A DNA stretch of 64,000 nt from Rhynchopus sp. YZ270_cl-10 (taxonomy: Eukaryota > Euglenozoa > Diplonemea > Diplonemida > Diplonemidae), in the NCBI GenBank assembly GCA_964035575.1, contig OZ037921.1:310001-374000 (forward strand), given 5' to 3'. A model generated the notes under the pieces. The model did not search any database and was not told where the DNA came from. It saw only the letters and a program-made list of their open reading frames with translations. Shown in pieces: positions 1 to 10,033 of the stretch. Every line of letters begins with the position of its first letter. Positions within the stretch are counted from its first letter, which is position 1. Position numbers and translations under genes: made by a program.

Positions 1-424
1 TATCAACAATCACCCGAACTTCTTTTTAATGGTTTTGCCCTTCACTGATTTTATTTTGTATTTTACAAAAAAAAGAAGGAAGGCAGCGGGTCCATTCTCT
101 TTTACAGAAGAACCCCTGAGACAAACCTGAAAATAAAGGGTTACACAAAACCCAGGAGGTGATCCACAAAGCATAAAAAAAGTTATAATTTTTTTTGTGG
201 GTCGTTCTGTTTCGTTTGTTGTTTCCAGGACAGTCTTCACTGTCCAAAATTATTTTGCGGCCATTTAGTGAGCAGTTTTTTTTTTTGTATCAGTCCTATT
301 CGTGGTCATTTACCCCCCCCCCTAAATTTACCCCCCCCCCCTTATTTTACCCCCTTTTTCAGAAAAAAACGGTTCAGGCCAAAATAACATGGTAATTTAC
401 CCCCCCCCCTTATAATACCCTGTT

Positions 425-468
425 GTGGCTGGTACTTTACCCCCCTGGGGGGGTAAAGTACCAGCCAC
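425..468. repeat. Near-perfect 44-bp palindrome
   Basis: GTGGCTGGTACTTTACCCCC is followed at once by its reverse complement, with only the central base pair mismatched. It could extrude as a cruciform or form a 21-bp RNA stem. It lies inside the 289-1228 TIR element. Confidence 0.8.
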
Positions 469-483
469 CAGGCAAATTTTGGG

Positions 484-597
484 TAATTATCACCGCGACA
501 CGCCAGGTGGTGTTTTGTCACGAGTGATCTTAACCCACGAGCGAAGCGAGGGGGTTCAGGGAACGAGTGGCAAAACACCACCTGGCGTGTAATTATG
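484..597. repeat. Palindrome with CGAGCGAAGCGAG core
   Basis: The left arm carries ACACGCCAGGTGGTGTTTTG and the right arm its reverse complement, flanked by TAATTA on both sides. The centre reads CACGAGCGAAGCGAGGGG. The core is shared with the palindrome at 39080-39214 although the arms differ. Confidence 0.75.
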
Positions 598-1256
598 GGG
601 TGATAGTTTCACATAATGCAGCGCATACCTGTTTTGTTTTATGGTTTGCTGGGAGGGGCTGATGTGTTCAGCGGGTCGTACATCCGGAGACTGTAGGACT
701 CGTCTGATTTGAAGCTGGAGACAAGCTCGAAATGAGGAAAGGGGTAAAGTGCAAAGAATCCTTCACCCTGTTTTGCATCGCGTGTGCAGGTAGATGGGTG
801 CAGGGTACGTTTGTGCTGCGTGGGCGATACGTTTGGGACACCTCACAGAATCTGAGGCAACATCGTCATCCCTCGTCATCCCTGACCAGTCATGGTTCAG
901 GCACGGGCAGAAAGATGATGTGGATGATGTGGATCCATGATTCATGACTGCTTGCGATGTCGCAAGGAGGCGAGGAATTTTTTTCAGACGATACATTTGT
1001 CATGAGAGCATGTGTTGTCACACTGTGTTGTGCAAAATTTTACCCCACCGTGTATGAAAAAGTCCCCCCTTCCCACCCAAAAACGTGACCAAACCCATAA
1101 CATGGTAATTTACCCCCCCCCCTTACCCCCTCATTTACCCCCCCCCCTTATTTTACCCCCCTATTTCCAAAATTTCCGGTTCACCGACCCAAAGGGGGGG
1201 GGGGTAAATGACCACGAATAGGACTGATTTTTCTTTTCCGTTTTCTTTTTCTTTTT

Positions 1257-2717
1257 TTACACGATGGGTTCCGATTCTTTTTCTTCACCAACAACATGAC
1301 GGCAGACCGGGCACGTCAATGAGAGCTGTTTTGACACGCGGTTTTCCAACCATTGACGGAGGCAGTCAAGATGGAGGAGGTGGTTGCAGGAGAGGAGCAC
1401 CCAGGGGCCGACTTCGTTGTCGAACGACTTTTCAGACTTTGGGGAGGCAACGACCGGCTCGTTATTACGTTGTGCCGCCAGGGTGTTGAGGCATACACAG
1501 CATTGTATACTGGCCGCATCCTCCTGCTGTCCGAGCTCTTGGTCCGTCGAGGTTGGGAGTTTTGCAACAAGCAGGTCCACATCCACTGGCTCGACCTCAG
1601 GCGCTTCCGGCTGCTGTGCACGCCTCCTCCAGAAGAGAAGCGACTTATCCCTCTTATACCGCAGGCACATCACCACCATCAGCATCACCACCGCCAGCGA
1701 AACCAGCATCGCCCCTACGGCAATACCGATCTTCTCGCCCTCCGCCATATCCTCCTTCTGTGGCTGCTCAATACGAAGGTCCAAATTGATGGCTGTGGGA
1801 ACATGCGTTTTGGTGGAGAGAGGCGTCGCTGTGTACGGCGAAGGTGTACCACTGTTGTCCTTTGGCAGCTTGATGTCCCCACCCTCCGTCAGCGGAGTGT
1901 CCCAGGGGCTGGTTTTGCAGACTTCCTCACAGTTTTGGACGGTCCCGTTTCCTCCGATGCATGTGTCCTCGCTGTTGGCGCAGAGACGAGGGGAAGTGAC
2001 GTTGTTCACGATGTGGTATTGGTTGTGGCATCCGGTGCATACGTCGTCGGTGTCAACGTGGACAAATCCATTTAGGCTTGTGGTCTCCCACATTTTGTTG
2101 TGCCCCGCAGTCTCCTCTTGGTTCTCCTGCGGGCCGATCTCGGCAGTTAAATACCACTTTCTCCTTGCAGAGCCGTCCAACAGATCGCCAAGGGAGAATT
2201 CACAGAAGTCTTGAAAGCAGCGGCCAAACCCCTTTGAGATGATTGCTCCATTTGTCAGCTCGATGTTGAAGCGTGCAAAGCGGTAGGCCCCACCGTGTGC
2301 ACCGATGTTGTCGCATGGAACGTCTTCCCCGAGGCTGGCGCGAGCGGAGGCTTCGGCAGAGCAGAGGGGGTTGGGGGTGGAAGCAGGGTAGCCGGTACAT
2401 CTGCATGCGGAGGTGACAAAGAAGCTGACGGAGAAGTTGCCACGCCAGGAGCTGACCTCAAGAGACAGCCGGACCGAGGAGACGCGCACCCGATGCAAAT
2501 TGTCGCCAAGCAGTGCCAGCGGGGTTTCGCGAGGGTTCAACTGCTCCGCCACCTCCGTGCCTGCAGCAGCACCCTGCAGCTCCGTGCTCTGTATGTGAAC
2601 CAACGTACGCTTGCGAGGCTGCCAAGACGACGCCCCCTCCGCCTTCTCAACAACCGCCGCTAATGTAGACGTGACGACAACACCAAGCAGTACAAGAATC
2701 ATAAGCCCATTCGACAT
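1257..2717 (-). CDS. Membrane-anchored RING-H2 protein, probable E3 ubiquitin ligase
   Basis: The 486-residue reading starts at the ATG at 2717, because the next residues form a signal peptide (MSNGLMILVLLGVVVTSTLA); an in-frame ATG 75 bases upstream would bury it behind a polar leader. A Cys-containing ectodomain with N-x-S/T sites follows, then a membrane segment at about 331-354 and a basic cytoplasmic stretch. A RING-H2 finger lies at about 406-472: C-x2-C, then C-N-H-x2-H-x2-C, then C-P-V-C. The layout suggests a type I membrane E3 ligase with its RING in the cytosol. No protease-associated domain is recognisable, so it is not a clear PA-TM-RING protein. The C-terminus is Glu-Ser-Glu-Pro-Ile-Val, nearly that of the surface proteins at 29-31.6 kb. 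A CT-rich leader precedes the start. Confidence 0.85.
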   Translation of the reverse strand: MSNGLMILVLLGVVVTSTLAAVVEKAEGASSWQPRKRTLVHIQSTELQGAAAGTEVAEQLNPRETPLALLGDNLHRVRVSSVRLSLEVSSWRGNFSVSFFVTSACRCTGYPASTPNPLCSAEASARASLGEDVPCDNIGAHGGAYRFARFNIELTNGAIISKGFGRCFQDFCEFSLGDLLDGSARRKWYLTAEIGPQENQEETAGHNKMWETTSLNGFVHVDTDDVCTGCHNQYHIVNNVTSPRLCANSEDTCIGGNGTVQNCEEVCKTSPWDTPLTEGGDIKLPKDNSGTPSPYTATPLSTKTHVPTAINLDLRIEQPQKEDMAEGEKIGIAVGAMLVSLAVVMLMVVMCLRYKRDKSLLFWRRRAQQPEAPEVEPVDVDLLVAKLPTSTDQELGQQEDAASIQCCVCLNTLAAQRNNEPVVASPKSEKSFDNEVGPWVLLSCNHLLHLDCLRQWLENRVSKQLSLTCPVCRHVVGEEKESEPIV

Positions 2718-2792
2718 TTTTATTAAAGGGACAACACCAACTGAAAGGGTGGATGGAGGAGAGAGAGGAGAGTGGAGGGAGGGTGAAATCAA

Positions 2793-3915
2793 AGAGAATC
2801 ATAGAATCATACAACACGGCGTGGAAGGAAAATCAGCGACCATAGAAGAAACAACTCAGTTCGCCAAAAACACAAAGGAAGACGCATCGGATGGCACGGC
2901 TCTTTCGGCATTGTGACAACGTCGTGGGCTGTGGGAAACCCCAACGGCACCAATGACAGATATTTTCACCCTGCACGGTCTCAACGCGCAAAACGGGGTA
3001 AAGTAATAGAGAAAAGGGGTAAATATGCGTTTTTTTCTCTCAAAAAGTTCTGATTTTTTTTTCTGCCGGTTTCGTAAAAAAAGCGGCAGGGGAAAAGAAA
3101 AAAAAGCGCCAGCACCTAAAACGTAAAGGATTAGGAGGGCGCGGGAGGGGGGGGTGAATGGCGTAATAAACAAAGCAAAGTTGATTACGTTCAGAGATGA
3201 GAGGTACCACGAAGGTTGAACAACGATGTTGCTCAACCGTGCGGACCCCTCTTGGGATGCAGGCGTGAGTAAGTCACTTATCCCGTGCAGAAAACCACCT
3301 CAAGCTTACCTAAACACTGGGCAAAACAAAAGCGCAATTGGCAAAGGAAAAGAAAACCAAAAAAAAAAACCCCCCCTCCTGAAGGTCTACCTGAGGGTAA
3401 AAGGTGCTGGGACGGCCCCATACAGTGTGAAAAAAAAGGCCGTAGTTGGAAAATGGTTAGGTGTCTCCGTAACGCAAGCCACTCCCAAAAGGAAAAAAAA
3501 AGGGTTGTAAGATGACCTCTCGTGCTCAGTCCCCTTGAAAAGAAAAAGAGGGAGAGGGGAAAAAAAACTGGTGTTTTTTTTTTGTACTTTTTTGGACAAA
3601 AAGAAACAAAAATGGTAAAAGACTCTCAATGGGGCAAAGCTTTTTTCTTGGTAAATGTGTTTTTGGTTTGGGTTAGTAGGGGGAAGGGGGGGAGAAATGA
3701 TTTGAAAAATCAGTTAAGGTTTTTTGTATGCTGTACTTCTTTCATTGTGTGTTTACGCTCAAAATACAAAAGCGTATCATCCACCCCCCTTTGGCAGGAG
3801 TATCTACCCTAAGGGTATTTGAGTCAGAACTGAAGTGTGAAACACAGCAAAATAACAAAAAAAAATCAATCAAAACTGAAGTGTGGGAGAGAGTTGGACA
3901 AAAAAAAAAAAAAAA
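2793..3915. other. Gene-free AT-rich spacer
   Basis: I see no gene. The first part is the purine-rich (minus strand: pyrimidine-rich) leader of the RING gene. The rest is A/T homopolymer runs with one degenerate hairpin element at 3504-3534. Open frames here are short and of simple composition. Confidence 0.6.
3504..3534 (+). repeat. Class A hairpin element, degenerate
   Basis: GTTGTAAGATGACCTCTCGT carries the family lead-in (TTGTAAGATGA) and the CCTCTCG loop motif, preceded by an A/G-rich tract, but pairing is largely lost. Confidence 0.4.
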
Positions 3916-4346
3916 ACAAGTAATTGCTATCGGAAAAAAAACGGGGTGTGATGTGGAACTCCATCCTGTAGAAATAATCTACGGCATTCTGCTCTTCTGC
4001 AGGTATGCTAACGCTCTTCGTACGCTGCCAGACCCACTGAGACGCCAGCATCTGAAACATTCAAGAAGGGGGGCTGTCCTCTTCGTCCAGCACCATCTGC
4101 TCGATAGCGTTGTTGGACGTCGGCTCGGCAGGCTCGGCGTGTTCCAGCTCGTTTTTGTTCACAGGGTCCCCACATTGTCGTCGTCGTTGGAGCAGTGCGG
4201 AAGGAACACAGAATGCACAGACTACAACATGTCGATCACACCAGGCGCATCAGCACCTCCAGCAAATCGCCAGGATGCTACGGTGGTTTCGAAAATCGCG
4301 CGGAGTTTTCCACAGCACACCCCGTTTTATCTTAGCAATTACTTGT
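3916..4346. mobile_element. TIR repeat family R1, copy 1
   Basis: Terminal inverted repeats of about 43 bp begin ACAAGTAATTGCTATCGG and end AGCAATTACTTGT, with CGGGGTGTG/CACACCCCG inside them. The 430-bp interior has GC-richer, coding-like composition but no conserved frame. Full-length relatives lie at 27133-27575 and 32836-33275, shorter diverged ones at 43725-44030 and 46832-47100. A second inverted-repeat block follows at once in most copies, so the two may form one composite element. Confidence 0.75.
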
Positions 4347-4365
4347 CCTTGTTGCTATTGTTGTT

Positions 4366-4978
4366 TTCAACCACCTTCCTTCAACCCTTGTAAGGATCAT
4401 TTGTTATTTTTTTCGCGAGAACATGAAATTACACATTTCAAGAGAACAAATTAAAAAGGGTCCTTATTTGCATTTTTGGGATTCACCCGTGCAGTGGTGG
4501 GGTCAATCTCGAAAATTGGACAATTTTTTGACCACTTAAATTTTGAGAAATATGAGCCCGGTTCCTTATACGTGGGGCCCATTTTCAGCTAAAATTTTCC
4601 TCAAAATCTGGTTTTGTAAAATTGACCCGTTACTCCCCCCCCACATCGATTTCAATACTATACCTTACTTCACCTACGGTTGCCCTTACAGGGGGGTGAA
4701 GGAAGGTAGGTTGAAAAAGGGTCCTTATTTGCATTTTTGGGATTCACCCGTGCAGTGGTGGGGTCAATCTCGAAAATTGGACAATTTTTTGACCACTTAA
4801 ATTTTGAGAAATATGAGCCCGGTTCCTTATACGTGGGGCCCATTTTCAGCTAAAATTTTCCTCAAAATCTGGTTTTGTAAAATTGACCCTTTACTCCCCC
4901 CCCACATCGATTTCAATACTATACCTTACTTCACCTACGGTTGCCCTTACAGGGGGGTGAAGGAAGGTAGGTTGAAAA
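4366..4978. repeat. R1-associated block with two tandem 261-bp units
   Basis: It is bounded by CAACCACCTTCCTTCAACCC on the left and the inverse GGGTGAAGGAAGGTAGGTTG on the right. Inside, a unit of about 261 bp beginning AAAAAGGGTCCTTATTTGCA is repeated twice with almost no differences. The same unit occurs twice at 27683-28208 and once at 33381-33647. A motif GTGGTGGGGTCAAT in the unit recurs singly near 18250 and 41525. Confidence 0.75.
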
Positions 4979-5089
4979 ATGCTGTTGGATTTGGGGAAGC
5001 CGTCTCAGCAGTTTTAAGTCATACCTGGGCTCATACCTTTTCCTATGTTCCCTGGCGAGGGGGATGAAGACGGAAGACAGAAGACAGAG

Positions 5090-5173
5090 CGGAACTTGAT
5101 AGATGAAATGTGCCTCTTGCACACATCTGCAGAAACATGGTAGGATGATTCTAAGCCTCTCGCGCTTAGTCAT
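5090..5173 (+). repeat. 84-bp direct repeat, copy 1 (carries two hairpins)
   Basis: CGGAACTTGATAGATGAAAT starts a segment repeated at 5319-5402 with few differences. It contains two class A hairpins in a row (5101-5128 and 5144-5174). Doublets like this could arise by local duplication of a two-hairpin unit. Confidence 0.75.
5101..5128 (+). repeat. Class A hairpin element
   Basis: Lower stem AGATG/CATCT, 5'-side bulge AAA, upper stem TGTGC/GCACA, loop CTCTT. Identical copy at 5330-5357. Confidence 0.65.
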
Positions 5174-5174
5174 C
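5144..5174 (+). repeat. Class A hairpin element, type example
   Basis: Lower stem GATGA/TCATC, two-base bulge TT on the 5' side, upper stem CTAAGC/GCTTAG, seven-base loop CTCTCGC. All eleven pairs are Watson-Crick. It has the same shape as the copy at 14854-14884, with different arms. Confidence 0.75.
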
Positions 5175-5318
5175 TTTGGTGCAAAAATATGTTGAAAATC
5201 AGTGTACTGTGCTTAGGTAGGGACAGAAGGAATCTCAATGGTTTATTCATGCGCGTCTTTGATTAGAAGACGAGTGGGATGCTGCCATGCGTCAAGACGG
5301 ATGTTAACATACACACAA

Positions 5319-5402
5319 CGGAACTTGATAGATGAAATGTGCCTCTTGCACACATCTGCAGAAACATGGTAGGATGATCTTAAGCCTCTCGCGCGTTAGT
5401 CG
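5319..5402 (+). repeat. 84-bp direct repeat, copy 2
   Basis: Second copy of the 5090-5173 segment. The first hairpin is unchanged; the second (about 5373-5402) has lost part of its pairing but keeps the CCTCTCG loop. Confidence 0.75.
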
Positions 5403-5670
5403 TGAGAAAAGCTATGGACAAAAAGCATATTTGCAAAGGAAAGAAAAAGTAAAAAAAAAAAAGTGCAAAAACGTCTCTGTGGACGGAGACACTCAAAAAA
5501 GTAAACCATAACTTTCATAGAGAAAGCAAAAAAGATGAGTTTTTTTTTTTTTTTTTGAAAGATGGAGTTGCCCATCAAAATGGAGGAAAAGAGATGAAAG
5601 CGTTGTGCGCACATCTCGGAAAGAAGTTTTGAGGGGGAAAAAGATAATTTGGATAAGGAAACAGATGAGT

Positions 5671-5705
5671 AAGATGATACTAAAGCCTCACGGTGATTAG
5701 TACAC
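5671..5705 (+). repeat. Class A hairpin element, variant loop
   Basis: AAGATGA lead-in, then ACTAA/TTAGT arms around a CCTCACGG loop region, ending in ACACC. The CCTCACGG loop type recurs at 40830-40865. A degenerate relative lies at 5592-5617. Confidence 0.5.
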
Positions 5706-6082
5706 CTTGCAAAAGAACTTTTAAAAGGAAAAAGATGAAATTGACCTAATTTCATGCCGTCGAAAGTACTTGAAGTACGTCAAGCCCGGGTTCCTATAGT
5801 AACCACCTGATTTTTTGACCCCGAATTTGGCGGTGTTTCGCAGAAGTTGCTACCGGGTTAAAAGTCAGGTGGATAAAATATTGTTGCACAGTTTGTGCTA
5901 TTAGGTACTTGATTTTGTTGGTTCGACCTGTCATGGAATGCGCCACACATCTTTTTTTTTTTTAGCAATCTTTTTGAAGAAAAGTGCTGGTAAAAAATAA
6001 AGAGAGATTAAGAGAGATTTGAGAGCGGTGCATTGCAACACATTACACCCTTTCTGGAGATGCAGAAGAAAGAACACTAGAA

Positions 6083-6114
6083 AAGATGACAGTGCCTCTC
6101 GTACGCAGACATCA
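6083..6114 (+). repeat. Class A hairpin element, degenerate
   Basis: AAGATGACAGTGCCTCTCGT keeps the lead-in and loop. The lower stem GATG/CATC still pairs, but the upper stem is reduced to about three pairs. Confidence 0.45.
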
Positions 6115-6133
6115 GAGATCGTAAAAAAAAAAA

Positions 6134-6248
6134 GTTGAAATACAAAGCCCTCTCGTGAACAGTGTACCTTTGGTACAATGACCGGCTGTACTGGGGTGGA
6201 CACCCCCAACCATGCAGTCCTACAATCCATTTCGTGGGCTACATCTGA
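6134..6248 (+). repeat. Class C structured repeat, copy 1
   Basis: It begins TTGAAATACAAAGCCCTCTC, then carries two stem-loops (TGTACC/GGTACA and GGGTG/CACCC) and ends near CATTTCGTGG. Other copies: 40117-40197, 42560-42675 and 53960-54059, and a 5' fragment near 47835-47870. It shares the TTGAAA lead-in and CCTCTCG motif with class A. Confidence 0.6.
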
Positions 6249-6800
6249 AAAAAAGGTAATTATTTTTAATTAGCTTAGGCCCGTGCCTATAGTCAGTCTT
6301 AAAATCAATAGATTCATGAAGAAAAATCAAAAAAGGACGCACCAATACGCACATTATGGGGAGTAAGGCTTACTACTGCCTCTCCCCGAAGGAATCAAAG
6401 AACAGAAAAGCACAAACAAAAAAAACTCCTTTTTTCGTTTCTCTTTCTGTGATAGGAGAAGCGTACCCTTTCAAGGTGGAAGAGGAGAGAGAGAGAAGAG
6501 AGAAAAAAGCAAAACAACAATAACCAAGAATGAATCCCATCACTGGAGTTCCGCTGGATCCATCTTTACGAGAAATTCATCAAAAAAAAAAAAAAAAAGG
6601 TGAAGTTGATAGTGCAAAACGCCGGGATGCAGACACCGACACCCCGCGGGATATCGAAACCCCCCAGAGTGTTGTTTTTGAGTTGCTTACAAGGGGAGAA
6701 AAAACTCCCTCTCTCCTCTCTCTCCCTCCCCTCCACTCCGAACCACTCACTCAGACCCGAATATGATTTTTTTTTTTTGAAAAATTGAAAAACAAAAAAA

Positions 6801-7313
6801 TTATGCATAACGCAACGGGCGCGCAACGAGACGTCCATTTTTGATTACACCCCCTTTTATTGGGGTGGTGAGGTGCGGGATGCTGGAGGGCGGGCGGGCT
6901 GTGGGGGCTGCCTTTGCTGTGGGCGGGACTGGGGGCAGGGTGGTGCCTTCGGGGAGGGAGGGGAGGTGGCCGTGCAATGCGGCCCCTTCTTTGGGGTCCT
7001 TCGCTACGACATCATCAGCATTCTTCCTACCATCAGCGCCACCCGACAACTGGCGATATCTCTCCTGCAACGCGACCAACGTCGCCTTGAGCATATCCCT
7101 CTCGCACATCACCGACACCAGCCTCGCCCGCTTTGCCTCCCCAGCCATCTCGAGTGGTGGTGGTGGTGTCGGTGCTGCTGCTACATGCGCCGGTGGCAAC
7201 GGCGCAGCAACATGCCTCTCCTTCACCTCCTTGACCGCCTTAATCGCACGAATCCGACTACCTCTGATGTACGGAAGGGACTCCTCATAAACGTGGACCT
7301 TTTTGATTTGCAT
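6801..7313 (-). CDS. Coiled-coil hypothetical ORF, possibly the 3' exon of the upstream gene
   Basis: I do not recognise a family. From the ATG at 7313 the frame gives 170 residues: a basic stretch rich in Arg, Ile and Lys, a proline/alanine linker, a short amphipathic helix or coiled coil rich in Glu, Arg and Leu, and a proline-rich tail. Composition is coding-like. The frame stays open upstream to 7571, but that part is AT-rich and low quality. Between this ORF and the helical-repeat gene lies a short frame (MKGAREVAEE, ATG at 7546) followed by GT and preceded by a pyrimidine tract with AG. This ORF could therefore be a terminal exon of the gene at 7677-9836, joined with AAAAAG at 7299-7304 as acceptor. 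The start is uncertain. Confidence 0.5.
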   Translation of the reverse strand: MQIKKVHVYEESLPYIRGSRIRAIKAVKEVKERHVAAPLPPAHVAAAPTPPPPLEMAGEAKRARLVSVMCERDMLKATLVALQERYRQLSGGADGRKNADDVVAKDPKEGAALHGHLPSLPEGTTLPPVPPTAKAAPTARPPSSIPHLTTPIKGGVIKNGRLVARPLRYA

Positions 7314-7676
7314 GATGCATCTGAGGTGTGTGGATGGTTGATAACTAATAGAGGGGGAGGGGGGTAATTCTTCCGCATACACGACGTTGAGGTGAATTAC
7401 TTTAAGCTGTACGCTTACGTTTTTACGTGTGCCACAAATAAAGTCATTTACTTCAATGTCCAATGTTTGGGTGCAAATAATCAGAATCAGAGTCTTTTTT
7501 AGGAGAAATTGATTACCTCCTCCGCCACCTCGCGAGCACCCTTCATGAAATTTAAGGATAATGCAAACCAACTAAACCTCTCCTCTGCTTTGTCAGAAAA
7601 AGGAGAGGGGAAAAAAAACGCTTTTTTTTTATTCTACTCAAGACATCAGTCTTTTCTCACAGACCTATTCCCCGCC

Positions 7677-9836
7677 CTATACACATATAACCCGACTCAC
7701 CGCTTCTGCAAACACCTCATCCACCCCTGCGAGGACCGAAAGCGTCTGCTTCGCCTCGTCAAACACCCGACCGGGGCCACCACAGAGGAGCTCCACGTGG
7801 AGTTGTTTGCTTTCTGCTGCGAGGGTGACTGCGGTGAGAACGTTCTTTTGGTCGTGCACCCGCGGAGGCAGGGAGGACACCCCCTTCTCATACGCAAACG
7901 TCGAGACGGTCCGTTCCTCGACAAACCCGAGCACCGTGCAATGTTCTGCGTATCGTGCACCACCACCACCACCACTTTGCCTGCTCCCATCCAACACATC
8001 AACCCCTTTCCCAGAGAGGAAGGCGCCCATCAGCTTTAATGAGGCATCAGCAGGGTTGTCCGCCAATCCTTGCTCCCTCATATCATCCCCAGCAACCTGC
8101 AGTGAACTCAACGTTGAAAACGGAAGCAACACCATCTCCTTAGCGCCATCCTTTGCGTTCTGTTCTACTGTAGTCATCAAGCGGGACGCGGCGCCTTGAG
8201 TCGTAAGAAAGTATTCCCAATGCGGTATAACTATTTTTGCTCGGTTTTCCAAAAAATGCGCAACCCCTCTGCGGCCAGCAATCACACCACGTGAGATCCG
8301 GTAATCACGGAACCCTGGCACATAATAGAGGAGTCGTTCCTCAAAGTTTGGGATATACGCGAGAACGCTGCCGGCAAGGGAGGTATTCGCGAGGGAAACA
8401 TCGAGCATACTTTGCAGATGAAGCAGCGTTGAAAAGGAGACGGGCATGAAGGCACGGTGCATATGAACTACAATGGCCTCACAGGTTGCAAGGGAAAATG
8501 CCATGTCGACGTCACCCATATCGGCCGCAGAAGCGGCCAGCCCGAGCACCCCAGCACACAGTTCCACATGAAGCACTGCGTGCGGTTCATTGGGAAACAC
8601 AATTTCATCTGTCACCCTGCGTATCAACTGAAGTGCGTCCTTTGCGTCCACATCCTCCGCTTCATTGCTGTACACACAGTCAAGACAGGCACGCACAATG
8701 GCATCGTACGGAGACACATAAGACGCCTGCATTGCAACTTCGTGCACAGAAGGGCGAGGAAATTCTAGCCCTTTCGACAACGAATTGCGACGGTGCTTTG
8801 GTTTGTTGTTAATAAGCAATTTGACAAGATCGATTCCTTTTGCGATGTCAGCTGTGGTGCGGAGCTGTATGAGGGTATGCCAGAGGGTTGTCGACCACGC
8901 AGACACCCCTTTCTCTTCTCTGCCAAAGCTGAAGGCACCACGCTCCCCCATCTCTACAATGAATTTGAGTGCCAGAGACACCTCAAAATTCTGCCCGGCA
9001 TGCTCCGCGAGGTTCTGCAGACACTCCGTAGGGATCTTACCCAGCACGCTCTTCCCTGGGTACAACCTCTCGTAGAAGGTGTGCAGCTTTTTGTACCTTC
9101 CGTCTTCTGCATGCATCTTGACCACAATGTCTTGGATCAGAAGTGCAGATTTGAGAAGCTCAGTAGACATTTGTGACAGCCAAAACTCTACCTTTTCGAT
9201 ATCATTAACCACCGCATAGCCGCGGATAACACCACGGTAGAACCCTTCTGGGAAACGGTCGATATCCTTTGCCTCATATTCCGCGTTGATCTCTGACAAC
9301 AGCTCTGTGGTGTATTTGGTTTCTCCGGACGCGATGAGGATGGTAAGCATGTGGTTGCGCGAACGGCCGGAGTTGATTGAGCTGGAGTCCCAACGGCGGA
9401 TGCGTCGTACAAGGGGAACACCGTGGTCCACGAGGTACTCAAATTTGGTGACATGTCTGCCGTACTTGCTGACCCGGGTCGCGTAGTTCATGATGCCGTC
9501 AAGGAGGTGGACAATCTGGTCGTCTGTCCAAACCTTCCCGAGCTCGTCCATTTCTTCGAAGAGAAGGTGTGGCGGCGGTGCACCATCAGCTTGGAGTGCA
9601 ACGCTGATGCACGGTAGTGCTCCTTGGTTCCACGACGTCATGTACCCCTCCTTGCGGACGACTTTGTAAGGCATGCTCGGACTGTAGTGGCCGCTCGCAG
9701 CAGCGCTGCGGCCTGTGGTCTGGCGTCTTGCGTGTGGGCTGGCGTTGTTGATAGCGTGGCGGAGGTGGGTGGGTTTTCTGAACTGTTTGTTACGCACATC
9801 ACGCAGTTTATCACATAGTGCCAGTGTTTTCCTCAT
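7677..9836 (-). CDS. Mitochondrial-type helical-repeat protein with PIN-like C-terminus
   Basis: The 719-residue reading starts at the ATG at 9836. The first 45 or so residues are rich in Arg, Lys, His and Asn and lack acids, like a mitochondrial targeting peptide. The middle (about 100-480) is a chain of paired amphipathic helices of the PPR/TPR sort, with diverged repeats. The C-terminal 200 residues resemble a PIN nuclease fold: a strand with VIP, a glycine-rich loop, then a segment resembling the D-x2-I-L-x-A helix and following LL-T strand. The usual Thr-Asn-Asp is replaced by Cys-Gly-Gly-Pro-Gly, so catalysis is doubtful. Organellar RNA processing or translation is the best guess. A GTGAGT (and a GTATAG) near the end of the frame, before the stop, could be a 5' splice site. 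Confidence 0.7.
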   Translation of the reverse strand: MRKTLALCDKLRDVRNKQFRKPTHLRHAINNASPHARRQTTGRSAAASGHYSPSMPYKVVRKEGYMTSWNQGALPCISVALQADGAPPPHLLFEEMDELGKVWTDDQIVHLLDGIMNYATRVSKYGRHVTKFEYLVDHGVPLVRRIRRWDSSSINSGRSRNHMLTILIASGETKYTTELLSEINAEYEAKDIDRFPEGFYRGVIRGYAVVNDIEKVEFWLSQMSTELLKSALLIQDIVVKMHAEDGRYKKLHTFYERLYPGKSVLGKIPTECLQNLAEHAGQNFEVSLALKFIVEMGERGAFSFGREEKGVSAWSTTLWHTLIQLRTTADIAKGIDLVKLLINNKPKHRRNSLSKGLEFPRPSVHEVAMQASYVSPYDAIVRACLDCVYSNEAEDVDAKDALQLIRRVTDEIVFPNEPHAVLHVELCAGVLGLAASAADMGDVDMAFSLATCEAIVVHMHRAFMPVSFSTLLHLQSMLDVSLANTSLAGSVLAYIPNFEERLLYYVPGFRDYRISRGVIAGRRGVAHFLENRAKIVIPHWEYFLTTQGAASRLMTTVEQNAKDGAKEMVLLPFSTLSSLQVAGDDMREQGLADNPADASLKLMGAFLSGKGVDVLDGSRQSGGGGGARYAEHCTVLGFVEERTVSTFAYEKGVSSLPPRVHDQKNVLTAVTLAAESKQLHVELLCGGPGRVFDEAKQTLSVLAGVDEVFAEAVSRVICV

Positions 9837-9902
9837 GATGGTGAGACCCTTTTTAGTGTAATGTAGGCAGAAAGGGGGGTGGAAGGGGTGGGGGGTGGGT
9901 GT

Positions 9903-10033
9903 GTTTGGGGCCATAATGTTATTGCAGACTCTGCACAAGAATTACCCCTAATAGTTATCATAAATAAATAAACACCCTTTGATAACGAATAGGGGGGTAA
10001 TTCTTGCGCAGTAGATGAGAATATGGCCCCAAA
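9903..10033. repeat. Palindromic mini-element, about 130 bp
   Basis: Inverted arms carry TTTGGGGCCATA at the outside, then TGC(A/G)CAAGAATTACCCC and TAGTTATCA towards the centre. The loop is A/T-rich. A related half-arm (GGGGTAATTCTTCCGCA) lies at 7363-7380 just upstream of the coiled-coil ORF. Confidence 0.7.

Larger units (their letters stand above)
289..1228. mobile_element. TIR element, about 940 bp, non-coding
   Basis: The ends are inverted copies of each other, starting ATCAGTCCTATTCGTGGTCA and running on into C-rich (left) or G-rich (right) tracts. Both ends have sub-terminal TTTACCCCCC blocks, and the motif AACATGGTAATTTACCCC occurs inside both ends. No transposase-like frame is present, so it looks like a non-autonomous DNA element. 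It contains two further palindromes (425-468 and 484-597). No clear target duplication is visible. The 288 bases before it hold only homopolymer-rich sequence. Confidence 0.6.

Noticed and set aside
1353-2663. Plus-strand frames of 240 and 276 residues opposite the RING gene (and similar shadows over other genes)
   Set aside because: They are antisense to clear protein domains and lack motifs.
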